Positions 1-8,355 of a DNA stretch of 64,000 nucleotides are shown piece by piece. Source of the stretch: Pseudomonadota bacterium (GTDB lineage: Bacteria; Pseudomonadota; Alphaproteobacteria; Azospirillales; Azospirillaceae). A model generated the notes under the pieces. The model saw only the letters and a program-made list of their open reading frames with translations, was not told the origin of the DNA and ran no database searches. The stretch covers positions 1-64,000 of the forward strand of contig JAEYPE010000197.1 in NCBI GenBank assembly GCA_023411035.1. Reading direction: 5' to 3'. Numbering within the stretch: the stretch's first letter is position 1; every line of letters starts with the position of its first letter. The translations under genes and the position numbers were made by a program.

Positions 1-1
1 G

Positions 2-1318
2 CATTACGTGCTGATCGGCGGCATGGTCTTCCCTGTCTTCGCCGGGCTGTATCACTGGTGGCCGACGCTGAAGGGCACCATGCTGTCGGAGCGGCTGGGG
101 CGCTGGGCCTTCTGGATGATGTTCATCGGCTTCAACGTCGCCTTCTTCCCCATGCATGTCAGCGGCCTGATGGGCATGCCGCGGCGCGTCTACACCTATC
201 CGGGGGATCTGGGCTGGAACGCGCTGAACCTGATCTCCACGGCGGGGGCCTTCGTGATGGCCTCCGGCGTCCTGCTGGTGCTGCTGGACATGGCGCGCGA
301 CGCGCTGGGCCGGGGCAGGCCGGCGCCGGAAAATCCCTGGAAGGCGGGGACGCTGGAATGGATTCCGAACGGCGATTACGCCACCCGCAGCATCCCGCAC
401 GTCCGCTCCCTCTACCCGCTATGGGACAACCCGAACCTGTCGCGCGAGGTGCAGGAGGGCGCCCATTACCTGCCCGGCGCCCCGACCCGCCGGCGCGAGA
501 CCATCGTGACCAGCCCCATCGAGGCCAAGCCCCAATATCTGATGCCGATGCCCGGCCCGCATTGGAGCCATTTCCTGGCCGGGCTGTTCACCGCGGCGCA
601 TTTCCTGTGCCTGACCGTTCAGCTTTACTGGGTGTCGCTGGTGCCGGCGGCCCTGGCCATCGCGTCGGTCTTCTGGTGGGTCTGGGAACTGGACAGGGGG
701 GCGGACCACCCGCCGCAGGACGTGGGCGGCGGCTGGCGGGTTCCCGTCTATCTCCAGGGGCCGGAAAACCATTCCTGGTGGGGGACGGCGGTTCTGCTGC
801 TGGTGGACGGGACGGCCTTCGCCTGCCTGTGCTTCACCTACGTCTTCCTGTGGACGGTCAGCCCGGACGTCTGGCCGGCGGGCGCGGACGCCCTGCCGGG
901 GCTGGAGTGGCTGGCCGGCGGCGTGGTCCTGTGGGTTGCGGCGGCAGGGGCGATGGGTTTCGCGAGCCACGCCTTGAACCGCAACCGGCCCTGGGCGATG
1001 CGGGGGGCGCTGGTCCTCGGATTCCTGCTGATGGCCGCCGCGGCGGTGGCGGAGCCCTATGCCCAGATCGGCGGCGGCCTCGTGGCGACGGAGAGCGCCT
1101 ATGGCGCCATCGTCTTCATGCTGGCCTCCTGGCAGGTCTTCCACGTCGCGATCGTGCTGCTGATGACCGGCTACGCGCTGGCGCGCTCCTTCGCCGGGCG
1201 GCTGCACGCGTGGCGCCGGGTCACCTTCGACAACGTGATGCTGATGTGGCTCTACACCTGCGGGCAGGGGGTGGTGTCGCTCCTGCTGGTGCACCTGTTC
1301 CCTCGGCTGGCCGTGTGA
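2..1318 (+). CDS. ctaD: cytochrome c oxidase, subunit I-III fusion (3' part only)
   Basis: This is the C-terminal part of a heme-copper oxidase subunit I fused to a subunit III-like region; the gene starts before the window. The first complete codons read HYVLIGG, so the first His is the second one of the HxH motif, the family's heme a ligand. GFNVAFFPMH and GMPRRVYTYP follow, both subunit I hallmarks. After a hydrophilic linker (about residues 105-185), further membrane segments, including WWGTAVLLLVDG and FMLASWQVFHVAIVLL, resemble subunit III. The fusion makes one inner-membrane polypeptide that takes electrons from cytochrome c or quinol and reduces oxygen. The gene symbol could equally be coxAC or ctaDE. 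Membership of the superfamily is clear; the exact subtype cannot be judged without the 5' half. Confidence 0.88.
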   Translation, partial: HYVLIGGMVFPVFAGLYHWWPTLKGTMLSERLGRWAFWMMFIGFNVAFFPMHVSGLMGMPRRVYTYPGDLGWNALNLISTAGAFVMASGVLLVLLDMARDALGRGRPAPENPWKAGTLEWIPNGDYATRSIPHVRSLYPLWDNPNLSREVQEGAHYLPGAPTRRRETIVTSPIEAKPQYLMPMPGPHWSHFLAGLFTAAHFLCLTVQLYWVSLVPAALAIASVFWWVWELDRGADHPPQDVGGGWRVPVYLQGPENHSWWGTAVLLLVDGTAFACLCFTYVFLWTVSPDVWPAGADALPGLEWLAGGVVLWVAAAGAMGFASHALNRNRPWAMRGALVLGFLLMAAAAVAEPYAQIGGGLVATESAYGAIVFMLASWQVFHVAIVLLMTGYALARSFAGRLHAWRRVTFDNVMLMWLYTCGQGVVSLLLVHLFPRLAV

Positions 1319-1326
1319 GGGGTGTC

Positions 1327-1686
1327 ATGGAGAAGACGGTGTTCACCGCGACCTTCACCGGGATGATGTCCGCCTTCCTGATCTGGGCGGCCCATTTCGC
1401 GGCGGTCTACGGCATCAACGGGCTGATCTGCGCCCGCGGATGGGATGGCGTGGCGTTGTACGGGCACCCGGTCGCGGTGGTTCTGGTTCTGGGCGCCACG
1501 GCGGTCGCCCTGCTGCTGGCCGCGGCTGTGCTGGCGGCGGCGCTGTGGGGCGCCGCGCCGGGGCGGCGGGCCAGCGAGGACCCGCGCCGCTTCATCCGCG
1601 CCTTCACCGCGCTCGCCGCCGCGGGGTCGCTGGTCGCCATCCTGTGGAACGGGCTTCCGGCCCTTCAGGTGCCGGCCTGCGGGTAG
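1327..1686 (+). CDS. small three-TM membrane protein of the oxidase cluster
   Basis: A 119-residue protein starts 8 bp after the oxidase stop codon, so it is almost certainly cotranscribed with it. Three hydrophobic stretches are visible at about residues 8-35, 46-75 and 92-112, with a short basic loop (PGRRASEDPRR) before the last. It has no cofactor motif. Small membrane proteins of this sort often close oxidase operons and may be assembly or accessory subunits; that role is inferred from position only. The stop codon lies 1 bp from the 3' end of the convergent DUF2189 gene. Confidence 0.75.
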   Translation: MEKTVFTATFTGMMSAFLIWAAHFAAVYGINGLICARGWDGVALYGHPVAVVLVLGATAVALLLAAAVLAAALWGAAPGRRASEDPRRFIRAFTALAAAGSLVAILWNGLPALQVPACG

Positions 1687-1687
1687 C

Positions 1688-2551
1688 TCATTCCGGGATC
1701 AGCCGCCGGTAGAGGTGCCATGTGGCGTGGCCGAGCACCGGCATGACGATCACCAGCCCGACGAAGGCGGGCAGCGAGCCGAGCAGCAACCCGCCCGCCA
1801 CGATCAGTCCCCAGAGCGCCATGGGTTCCGGATTCCGCAGGGTGGCGCGGACGGAGGTGCGGATGGCCGTCGCCACGCCGACCCGGCGGTCGAGCAGCAG
1901 CGGGAAGCTGACCACGCTGATCGCCAGGGCCAGCACCGCGAAGAGGAAGCCGACGCCGATGCCCAGCACGATCATCGCCCAACCGGCGCGGGTGGTGAAC
2001 AGCGCGTGGGCGAAGGCGCTCCAGCCCTCCGGCGCCAGCGGGGCGAGGGTCGCCATGTAGATGAGTTCCGCCGCCACGAGCCACAGCAGGAGCACCGCCG
2101 TCAGGATCATCCCCATCACCAGGACCGCCCCGAAGGCCGGGGATTGCGCCACGCCGAAGGCATCCACCCAGGACACGCTGCCGCCCTGCTCGCGCCGGCG
2201 GCTCATCTCGTACAGGCCGACCGCGGCGAAGGGACCGATCAGCACGAAGCCGGAGGCCAGCGGGAACAGAAGGTGCAGGGCGTTCTCGTTGAACACCACC
2301 GTGGCCAGCAGCAGCCCGACCAGTGGGTAGATCAGGGCGATGAAGAGGACGTCGGTGCGGCAGGCCATGAAATCCTGGAGCCCCTTCCTCAGCGCCTCGC
2401 GCAGATCGCCGCTGCGGATGCGGCGCACGGTCGGCTCCAGCGCCGCCCGCTCCGCCGCCGGCGGGGCGATGGCGTGGCCCGCTTCCGACAGGGCATGGGA
2501 CCAGGATCTGAAATGGGCCGCTCCCCATTCCGCAGGGTTTCGGATGGTCAT
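1688..2551 (-). CDS. DUF2189 integral membrane protein
   Basis: This 287-residue protein has a soluble N-terminus of about 70 residues (IRSGDLREALRKGL, then a DFMACRTDVLF stretch) and then about six hydrophobic segments to the C-terminus. The repeated pattern of paired helices with the central SRRREQGGSVSWVDAF loop matches the DUF2189 (COG5473) family of predicted inner-membrane proteins. No biochemical function is known. The ATG is preceded by GGGAGGAACGGAC, a good ribosome binding site. It is a single gene, convergent with the oxidase cluster and divergent from acylphosphatase. Confidence 0.8.
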   Translation of the reverse strand: MTIRNPAEWGAAHFRSWSHALSEAGHAIAPPAAERAALEPTVRRIRSGDLREALRKGLQDFMACRTDVLFIALIYPLVGLLLATVVFNENALHLLFPLASGFVLIGPFAAVGLYEMSRRREQGGSVSWVDAFGVAQSPAFGAVLVMGMILTAVLLLWLVAAELIYMATLAPLAPEGWSAFAHALFTTRAGWAMIVLGIGVGFLFAVLALAISVVSFPLLLDRRVGVATAIRTSVRATLRNPEPMALWGLIVAGGLLLGSLPAFVGLVIVMPVLGHATWHLYRRLIPE

Positions 2552-2800
2552 GTCCGTTCCTCCCGAACCGTTCGTTCAGGGTGCGCGAGCCTGCCCGTGC
2601 CCGGTCGCGGCCTTCGCTGCCGTGGCCCGGCGGTCACGGAACCCCCGCGACCCGCCATCGGGCGATGATACGCCCGCGAACGGTCGGCGGGACTGTTCAT
2701 TGGGGGAAGCGGCGGGGGAGGAAAGGGCGCAGCGCACCGCCGGGTTTTCCGGGGCGGGCGCTTGCCCTATTGTTCCGGCCGTACGGAGACGAAACCGGGG

Positions 2801-3100
2801 ATGGGAATGGCGGAGAACGAAGACCGCAAGGCCGTGCTGGCCCGCATTCATGGCAAGGTGCAGGGCGTGTGGTACCGGGGCTGGACGGTGGATACGGCGG
2901 GACGCCTGGGGCTGGCCGGCTGGGTGCGCAACCGCAGCGACGGCACGGTGGAGGCGCTGTTCGCCGGCCCGGCGGACGCGGTGGACCGGATGCTGGAGGC
3001 CTGCCGCCGCGGCCCCTCCGCCGCCGTGGTCGGCGACATCACCGTGGAACCGGTACGGGACCCCGGTCCGGGCGTCTTCAAGCAGCGCCCGACCCAGTGA
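2801..3100 (+). CDS. acyP: acylphosphatase
   Basis: This is a small cytoplasmic hydrolase of the acylphosphatase fold that cleaves carboxyl-phosphate bonds such as that of acetyl phosphate. The 99 residues fit the family length. The signature HGKVQGVWYRGW supplies the catalytic Arg (about R26), and WVRNRSDGTVEALF carries the catalytic Asn (about N44). The start could be either ATG 2801 or ATG 2807, which are in frame; the family match begins after both. The next gene starts 12 bp downstream and may be cotranscribed. Confidence 0.9.
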   Translation: MGMAENEDRKAVLARIHGKVQGVWYRGWTVDTAGRLGLAGWVRNRSDGTVEALFAGPADAVDRMLEACRRGPSAAVVGDITVEPVRDPGPGVFKQRPTQ

Positions 3101-3112
3101 CGGCGGATCGGG

Positions 3113-3643
3113 ATGAGCGGCAAAAGGTCGAAATCAGCGCTTCGGCTCCTTCGCGTTGCGGCACTCAGCCATTTGCTGGCCGTGCCATGGGCCGGAAACG
3201 CCTGGGCCAAGGGGCCGCTGGACCGGACGGAGCCGGGGCACATGCCGCCGGTGCCGCCCGGCGGCTATGACCTGCCGCTGTCGCCGCCGGTGGTCCAGTT
3301 TCCGCTGCCGCCGCAATGGGTGATGATCCGCTCGACCCAGGACTGGCGGCATGCCGGGACTTTCGAAAAGGAACTGAGCAAGTCCTGCGCCGCCCGCCAG
3401 TTCCGGGAGCGGATGCCCCTGCGCTACCGCGCCATCTTCAAGGGCGAGGTGCTGGGGGTCGCCTTCGGCCATGGCCTGAACCTGCACGATCCGAAGAAGC
3501 AGGCGAACCGCCGGCTGATCTACCTGTTCCGCAATGGTGACAGCACCGGCTGCACCATCGTGTCGATCAACAACGAGGATGTGCGCGTGCTGAACGACGT
3601 GCCGTCCGCCGGGGCGCCGCCTGCCGGGACGCCGAAGCGGTAG
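3113..3643 (+). CDS. exported hypothetical protein
   Basis: A 176-residue protein has a basic N-terminus, a hydrophobic core (LRVAALSHLLAVPWA) and a likely signal peptidase site after GNAWA, so it is probably periplasmic. The mature part begins with a Pro-rich stretch (MPPVPPGGYDLPLSPP). Two cysteines, in KSCAARQF and STGCTIVS, could form a disulfide. I do not recognise the family. It lies 12 bp after acylphosphatase and ends 3 bp before the 3' end of convergent lipB. Confidence 0.7.
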   Translation: MSGKRSKSALRLLRVAALSHLLAVPWAGNAWAKGPLDRTEPGHMPPVPPGGYDLPLSPPVVQFPLPPQWVMIRSTQDWRHAGTFEKELSKSCAARQFRERMPLRYRAIFKGEVLGVAFGHGLNLHDPKKQANRRLIYLFRNGDSTGCTIVSINNEDVRVLNDVPSAGAPPAGTPKR

Positions 3644-3646
3644 GGA

Positions 3647-4384
3647 TCACTCTCCCTCCGCGTCCTTCTCCGCCCCTTCGCCGAAGACCTCCGCGAAGCC
3701 GGCGATCAGGGCGGCGTCCACGTCCTCCATGGCGACGAGATGGCCGAGCGCCACGATGGAGGTCACCCCATGCTCGCTGATGCCGCAGGGGACGATGCCG
3801 GCGAAGTGCGACAGGTCCGGCTCCACATTCAGGGCGATGCCGTGGAAGCTGACCCAGCGGCGCACGCGCACGCCGATGGCGGCGATCTTGTCCTCCTGGC
3901 CGGGGGCGCCGCCATAGGGCTGCTTGTCCACCCAGATGCCGACGCGGCCCTCCCGCCGCTCGCCGCGGATGTTGAAGGCGGCCAGCGTGCGGATCAGCCA
4001 TTCCTCCAGATCGTGGACGAAGGCGCGGATGTCGGCGCCGCGCTTCTTCAGGTCCAGCATCACATAGGCCACGCGCTGCCCCGGCCCGTGATAGGTGAAC
4101 TGTCCGCCGCGCCCGGCCTGATAGACGGGGAAGCGGCCCGGCTCCAGAAGATCCTCCTCCCGCGCGCTGGTGCCGGCGGTGTAGAGGGGCGGATGCTCCA
4201 GCAGCCAGACCAGCTCCGGCGCGGTGCCGGCGCGGATGGCCTCGACACGCGCTTCCATCTCGGCCAGCGCGTCGGGGTAGGGGACGGGCGTGTCGCTGAT
4301 GCGCCATTCCACCGCCGTGGCCGCGGCGGGAGGAGCGGAAGCATCGGCAAACGGCGGAACGGGGGCGGGGGTGGCGTCGGTCAT
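3647..4384 (-). CDS. lipB: octanoyltransferase LipB
   Basis: LipB transfers octanoyl groups from octanoyl-ACP to lipoyl domains, the first step of protein lipoylation. The 245-residue product starting at ATG 4384 shows the family motifs in order: GRGGQFTYHGPGQ (about 91-103), the catalytic Lys in EDKIAAIGVRVRRW (K166) and the catalytic Cys in IVPCGISEHGVTS (C200). The first 25 or so residues are an Ala/Pro-rich extension. A longer frame exists upstream but runs into the tRNA gene on the other strand, which supports the 4384 start. Confidence 0.93.
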   Translation of the reverse strand: MTDATPAPVPPFADASAPPAAATAVEWRISDTPVPYPDALAEMEARVEAIRAGTAPELVWLLEHPPLYTAGTSAREEDLLEPGRFPVYQAGRGGQFTYHGPGQRVAYVMLDLKKRGADIRAFVHDLEEWLIRTLAAFNIRGERREGRVGIWVDKQPYGGAPGQEDKIAAIGVRVRRWVSFHGIALNVEPDLSHFAGIVPCGISEHGVTSIVALGHLVAMEDVDAALIAGFAEVFGEGAEKDAEGE

Positions 4385-4509
4385 TCCGACGTTATGAACT
4401 TTCTTTTCCAAAAACGCGAGACGCCGCTTGATCGGGCGTTGGGGATCTGGTATTCCCCCGCTCCACCCGATGACGAGAGCAATCCTGTCGTCGGCGCTAC
4501 CAGCCTTGT

Positions 4510-4596
4510 GCGGTCGTGGCGGAATTGGTAGACGCGCAGCGTTGAGGTCGCTGTGGCAGAGATGCCGTGGAAGTTCGAGTCTTCTCGACCGCACCA
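4510..4596 (+). tRNA. tRNA-Leu (anticodon GAG)
   Basis: An 87-nt class II tRNA. The acceptor arms GCGGTCG (4510-4516) and CGACCGC (4586-4592) pair perfectly, followed by the discriminator A and an encoded CCA (4594-4596). The anticodon stem CAGCG/CGCTG encloses the loop TTGAGGT, with anticodon GAG at 4544-4546, which reads CTC and CTT leucine codons. The long variable arm and the TTCGAGT T-loop are also visible. Confidence 0.97.
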
Positions 4597-4630
4597 TCCC
4601 CCCTGAACCGGGGGATCAGGCAAACAAACG

Positions 4631-4668
4631 AAAAGCCCGCAGGTCCGTCGGACCGCAGCGGGCTTTTT
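4631..4668 (+). terminator. intrinsic terminator after tRNA-Leu
   Basis: AAAAGCCCGC pairs with GCGGGCTTTTT around an inner AGGTCCG/CGGACC stem, giving a strong GC hairpin followed by five T residues, 35 bp past the tRNA. The A-run on the other side makes it potentially bidirectional, so it could also end the STAS gene transcript. Confidence 0.85.
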
Positions 4669-4734
4669 CGTTTCCTGGCCATCTTTATTTTGGGCCGTCC
4701 ATATTCCCGACCGTCCTTTTTGAGGCCGGTCGCC

Positions 4735-5037
4735 TCAGCGGAACTCCACATACTGGTCCAGCGCGACGCGGCGCATGGTCTGCACGATGTACGGTTGCGC
4801 GTTGTGCACCGACACCAGCCCGTTCGCGTCACGGCAGCGGTTGGCGAGGACGAACAGCATGCCGATCGCCGCGGAATCGAGAAAGGTCAGATAGCGCAGG
4901 TCAAGCCGCACCTCGGGCCGTGTGGCGATGTCCCAATCCGCCAGCAGGTCATGGAACTTGCCGCTGTCGTCGTAGGTGAAACGCCCCGACAGCATGATCC
5001 CTTCCTGACCGTCGATGTCGGTGTAGGCGTACTCCAT
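4735..5037 (-). CDS. STAS-domain protein (anti-anti-sigma-like)
   Basis: A 100-residue single-domain STAS protein. The fold signature is LDLRYLTFLDSAAIGMLFVL, where Ser55 of the DSAAIGM motif is the residue that a partner kinase phosphorylates in anti-sigma antagonists. Such proteins usually act in partner-switching control of sigma factors or response regulators. No anti-sigma kinase or phosphatase lies nearby, so its partner is unknown. It is transcribed divergently from mgtE. Confidence 0.82.
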   Translation of the reverse strand: MEYAYTDIDGQEGIMLSGRFTYDDSGKFHDLLADWDIATRPEVRLDLRYLTFLDSAAIGMLFVLANRCRDANGLVSVHNAQPYIVQTMRRVALDQYVEFR

Positions 5038-5331
5038 CGTCACGTCCGTTAGCCGGTGGTTTCTGTTCTTCGTCGGCTGCGTGGGTTGGCCCCCGCTGCG
5101 CCGCATTATGGGTGCACGAATTGCGCAGCCCACGCAAGCATCGCGCGAAGGGCAGGCCAAGGAACGGCCCGCCGTGCTGGACAAAGCGGTGGCACACCTA
5201 TATTCCGTGGGCGCTCCGGCGGAATGCCGCCAGGGCTCCCCACCAACCCGCAAACGCCGGTGCGCCATGGTCGACCGATCGCCGGACCATGCCGTCACGC
5301 CGCATTGCCATCGTACAGGGAGGGTGCCGTC

Positions 5332-6771
5332 ATGCACACCGACCGCCAGGAACCGGAACGTATCCAGGACGATGTGCCGCATCAGGCCGAACGCCCCGAC
5401 CCGACCCGCGAGGACGGCGAGGAGGAGCGGGCCTATGGCGTGGAGCCGGAGTTCGTGGAGGAGATCGTCGAACGGCTGCACGCCGGACGGCGCGACGAGT
5501 TGCGCGCGGAGGTGGACAAGCTGCATCCCGCCGACGTCGCGGACCTGATCGAGCAACTCGGCCACGACGACCGCGAGGCGCTGATCGGCGTCCTGCGCCC
5601 CGACTTCGACGGCGAGGTGCTGAGCTACCTCAACCCCGATCTCCGCGAGGAGATCGTCGAGCTGTTCGAGCCGAAGGAACTGGCCGCCGCCGTCGCGGAG
5701 CTGGACACCGACGACGCCGTCAACGTCATCGAGGATCTGGACGAGGACACCCGGCGGGAGGTGCTGGAAAACCTGCCCGCCGCCGACCGCGCGCTGGTCC
5801 AGGAGAACCTGACCTACGGCGAGCGCACCGCCGGCCGCCTGATGCAGCGCGATCTGGTGGCGGTGCCGCAGTTCTGGACGGTGGGCAAAACCATCGACTA
5901 CGTGCGCGCCGCCACCGACGAACTGCCGGAGGACTTCTACGACATCTTCGTCGTCGATCCCATGCACCGGGTGGTGGGGGCGGTGCCGCTGTCGCGCCTG
6001 CTGCGCCAGAAGCGGTCCGTCCGCATCGCCGATCTGGTGACGGAGGAGGTGGACACCATCCCCGCCACCATGGACCAGGAGGAGGTGGCGAACCTGTTCC
6101 GCCAATACGCCCTGGTCTCCGCCCCCGTGGTGGACGCCGGCGGGCGGCTGATCGGCGTCATCACCGTGGACGACGTGGTGGACATCATTGACGAGGAGGC
6201 GGAGGACGACATCGGCAAGCTGGGCGGCGTCGGCGACACCTCCATCTACCGCACGGTGCTGGAAACCTCGCGGTCGCGCATCTCGTGGCTGGGCGTGAAC
6301 CTGGTCACCGCCTTCGCGGCGGCGGGCGTCATCTCGCTGTTCGAGGTGACCATCGAGAAGATCGTGGCGCTCGCCGTTCTGATGCCGATCACCGCCTCCA
6401 TGGGCGGCAACGCCGGAACCCAGACGCTGACCGTGGCGGTCCGCGCGCTGGCGACGCGCGAGCTGTCGCCGTCCAACGCCGCCCGCGTGGTGGGCAAGGA
6501 GGTCATGGTCGGCCTGATCAACGGCGCCGTTTTCGCCACGCTGGTCGGGGCCATCGCGGCGGTCTGGTTCGGGCCGATGATCGGCATGGTCATCGCCTGC
6601 GCCATGGTCATCAACCTGTTCGTCGCCGGGCTGTGCGGCGTGCTGATCCCCATCGGGCTGGACCGGATGGGCGTCGATCCGGCGGTGGCCAGTTCGGTCT
6701 TCCTGACCACGATGACCGACGTTATCGGATTTTTGTCCTTTCTTGGGCTGGCGACGCTTCTGTTGCTATAG
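5332..6771 (+). CDS. mgtE: magnesium transporter MgtE
   Basis: An inner-membrane Mg2+ channel of 479 residues. The order is: a charged N-terminal tail, a superhelical MgtE N domain of repeats such as LHPADVADLIEQL and LRPDFDGEVLSYL (about 40-175), a CBS pair (about 180-310, with VTEEVDTIPATM and GVITVDDVVDIIDEE), a plug helix, and five membrane helices with the pore motif ITASMGGNAGTQTLTV. Acidic residues in the N and CBS domains normally sense cytosolic Mg2+ and close the pore. ATG 5332 follows AGGGAGGGTGCCGTC. A short inverted repeat, CATGGTC (5266-5272) with GACCATG (5285-5291), lies just upstream. Confidence 0.95.
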   Translation: MHTDRQEPERIQDDVPHQAERPDPTREDGEEERAYGVEPEFVEEIVERLHAGRRDELRAEVDKLHPADVADLIEQLGHDDREALIGVLRPDFDGEVLSYLNPDLREEIVELFEPKELAAAVAELDTDDAVNVIEDLDEDTRREVLENLPAADRALVQENLTYGERTAGRLMQRDLVAVPQFWTVGKTIDYVRAATDELPEDFYDIFVVDPMHRVVGAVPLSRLLRQKRSVRIADLVTEEVDTIPATMDQEEVANLFRQYALVSAPVVDAGGRLIGVITVDDVVDIIDEEAEDDIGKLGGVGDTSIYRTVLETSRSRISWLGVNLVTAFAAAGVISLFEVTIEKIVALAVLMPITASMGGNAGTQTLTVAVRALATRELSPSNAARVVGKEVMVGLINGAVFATLVGAIAAVWFGPMIGMVIACAMVINLFVAGLCGVLIPIGLDRMGVDPAVASSVFLTTMTDVIGFLSFLGLATLLLL

Positions 6772-6822
6772 CCAACAAAAAGGCTTGCCAAAGGCGGCCC
6801 ACTTCCGGATTATCCGGGCATT

Positions 6823-6905
6823 GGCTGGGGTGCCGCGCGGGATGAGCCCGTGCGGCTGAGATCACACCCATCGAACCTGTCTGGATAATGCCAGCGAAGG
6901 GAGCC
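6823..6905 (+). promoter_or_regulatory. TPP riboswitch (THI box)
   Basis: The conserved thiamine pyrophosphate aptamer sequences are present: GGGGTGC near the 5' end, GGCTGAGAT, ACCCATCGAACCTG, and TGGATAATGCCAGCGAAGG. The closing stem pairs GGCT (6823-6826) with AGCC (6902-6905). The element ends 5 nt before the thiO start codon. AAGGGAG inside its 3' end is the likely Shine-Dalgarno sequence, so ligand binding should block translation of the thiamine operon. Confidence 0.95.
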
Positions 6906-6910
6906 GCCGC

Positions 6911-8104
6911 ATGCTATCCGCGCCCTTATTCCATTCCGAATCCGAAAAGCCCTCCGTCGCTGTCGTCGGCGCCGGGGTGATCGGTCTGTCCATCGCCTGG
7001 AGGCTGGCCGCCGCCGGCTGCCGGGTGGAGGTCTTCGACCGCGCCGCCGCCGGCCGGGGCGCCAGCCACGCCGCGGGCGGCATGCTCGCCGCCTGCGTGG
7101 AAACCGAACCCGGCGAAGAGAGCCTTCTGCCGCTGACCCGCGCCTCCCAGGATTTGTGGCCCGCCTTCGCGGCGGAACTGGAGGCCGCCTCCGGCATGGC
7201 GGTGGATCTCCGCAGCGAAGGCACCATGGTCATCGCGCTGAACGCCGACGACGCGGCGAAGGTGCGCTTCCTGCACGATTTCCAGACCGGGCTCGGCCTG
7301 CCCGTGGAATGGCTGAGCGGGGCGGAGGTGCGGCGGCGCGAACCCTATCTCCAGCCGGGCGTGGCCGGCGCGCTGTTCTGTGACGGTGACCATCAGGTGG
7401 ACAACCGCAAGGTCGCCGCCGCCCTGCACGCCGCCGCTCTGGGCGCGGGTGCCGTCATCCATGAACATATGGAGGTCACCCGCATCGAGATCCGGGGCGG
7501 GCGCGCGGTCGGCGTCCGGGTGGGCGGCCAAGTTGGGGGCCAAAGTGGGGGCCGTCTGGTCGAGGCCGACCGGGTGGTGCTGGCCGCCGGGGCCTGGTCG
7601 GGTTCGATCGAGGGGCTGTCCCCCGCGGTGCGCCCGCCGGTCCGTCCGGTGAAGGGGCAGATGCTGTGCCTGCGCATGGACGCCCGGATGCCGCTGCTGC
7701 GCCATGTGGTCTGGACGCCCGGCACCTACCTGATTCCGCGGCTGGACGGGCGGCTGCTGATCGGCGCCACGACGGAGGAGCGCGGCTTCGACGACCGGCT
7801 GACCGCCGGGGGCCAGTTCGCCCTGCTGGAGGGGGCGTGGCGCGCCCTGCCGGGCATCGCCGAACTGCCCATCGAGGAAAGCTGGGCCGGTTTCCGTCCC
7901 GGCAGCCGCGACGACGCCCCGATCCTCGGCCTGTCGGAGGTGGAGGGGCTGGTCTACGCCACCGGGCACCACCGCAACGGCATTCTTCTGACCCCGGTCA
8001 CCGCGGATTCGGTGGCGCGGCTGATCCTGACCGGGAAGACCGATCCGATGATCCGCCCCTTCGCGCTCGACCGCTTCGCCCAGCCGAAGGGAACCGCCGC
8101 ATGA
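6911..8104 (+). CDS. thiO: glycine oxidase ThiO
   Basis: A FAD-dependent oxidase that converts glycine to iminoglycine (dehydroglycine) for thiazole formation in thiamine synthesis. The 397-residue protein has the dinucleotide motif VVGAGVIGLSIAWRL near residue 20, the ASHAAGGMLA flavin segment and the C-terminal ATGHHRNGILLTP motif typical of the DAO/ThiO family. A Gly/Gln-rich repeat (GGQVGGQSGG) in the middle looks like a small local expansion. It lies directly behind the TPP riboswitch and overlaps thiS by 4 bp (ATGA), which implies translational coupling. Confidence 0.93.
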   Translation: MLSAPLFHSESEKPSVAVVGAGVIGLSIAWRLAAAGCRVEVFDRAAAGRGASHAAGGMLAACVETEPGEESLLPLTRASQDLWPAFAAELEAASGMAVDLRSEGTMVIALNADDAAKVRFLHDFQTGLGLPVEWLSGAEVRRREPYLQPGVAGALFCDGDHQVDNRKVAAALHAAALGAGAVIHEHMEVTRIEIRGGRAVGVRVGGQVGGQSGGRLVEADRVVLAAGAWSGSIEGLSPAVRPPVRPVKGQMLCLRMDARMPLLRHVVWTPGTYLIPRLDGRLLIGATTEERGFDDRLTAGGQFALLEGAWRALPGIAELPIEESWAGFRPGSRDDAPILGLSEVEGLVYATGHHRNGILLTPVTADSVARLILTGKTDPMIRPFALDRFAQPKGTAA

Positions 8105-8310
8105 GCGCCCACATCCGCGTCAACGGACGGGAGGAGGAGCTTGCCGCTCCCACCGTCGCCGCCCTGCTGGCCGCGCGGGGCATCGTCCCGGGCACGCGCG
8201 GGGTCGCCGTCGCCCTGAACGGCGCCGTCCTGCCGTCCCGCCGCTGGGACGAAACGCCCCTGTCCGCGGGCGACGCCCTGGAGATCATCCGCCCCGTCCA
8301 GGGCGGCTGA
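8101..8310 (+). CDS. thiS: sulfur carrier protein ThiS
   Basis: A 69-residue ubiquitin-like carrier. Its C-terminal Gly-Gly (RPVQGG) is adenylated and then thiocarboxylated, and donates sulfur to ThiG. The beta-grasp signatures VNGREEEL near the N-terminus and VALNGAVLPSRRW in the middle are present. Its start overlaps the thiO stop, and thiG follows 45 bp later, so the three genes form one riboswitch-controlled unit. Confidence 0.93.
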   Translation: MSAHIRVNGREEELAAPTVAALLAARGIVPGTRGVAVALNGAVLPSRRWDETPLSAGDALEIIRPVQGG

Positions 8311-8355
8311 CTTCATGCCCGCCGGAGAGCGGGCCAGACCATCGAGGAAACTTTC

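Noticed and set aside
58..1686. Long plus-strand frame overlapping the oxidase gene
   Set aside because: It is out of frame with the conserved oxidase sequence; only its last 119 codons, from 1327, are a credible separate gene.
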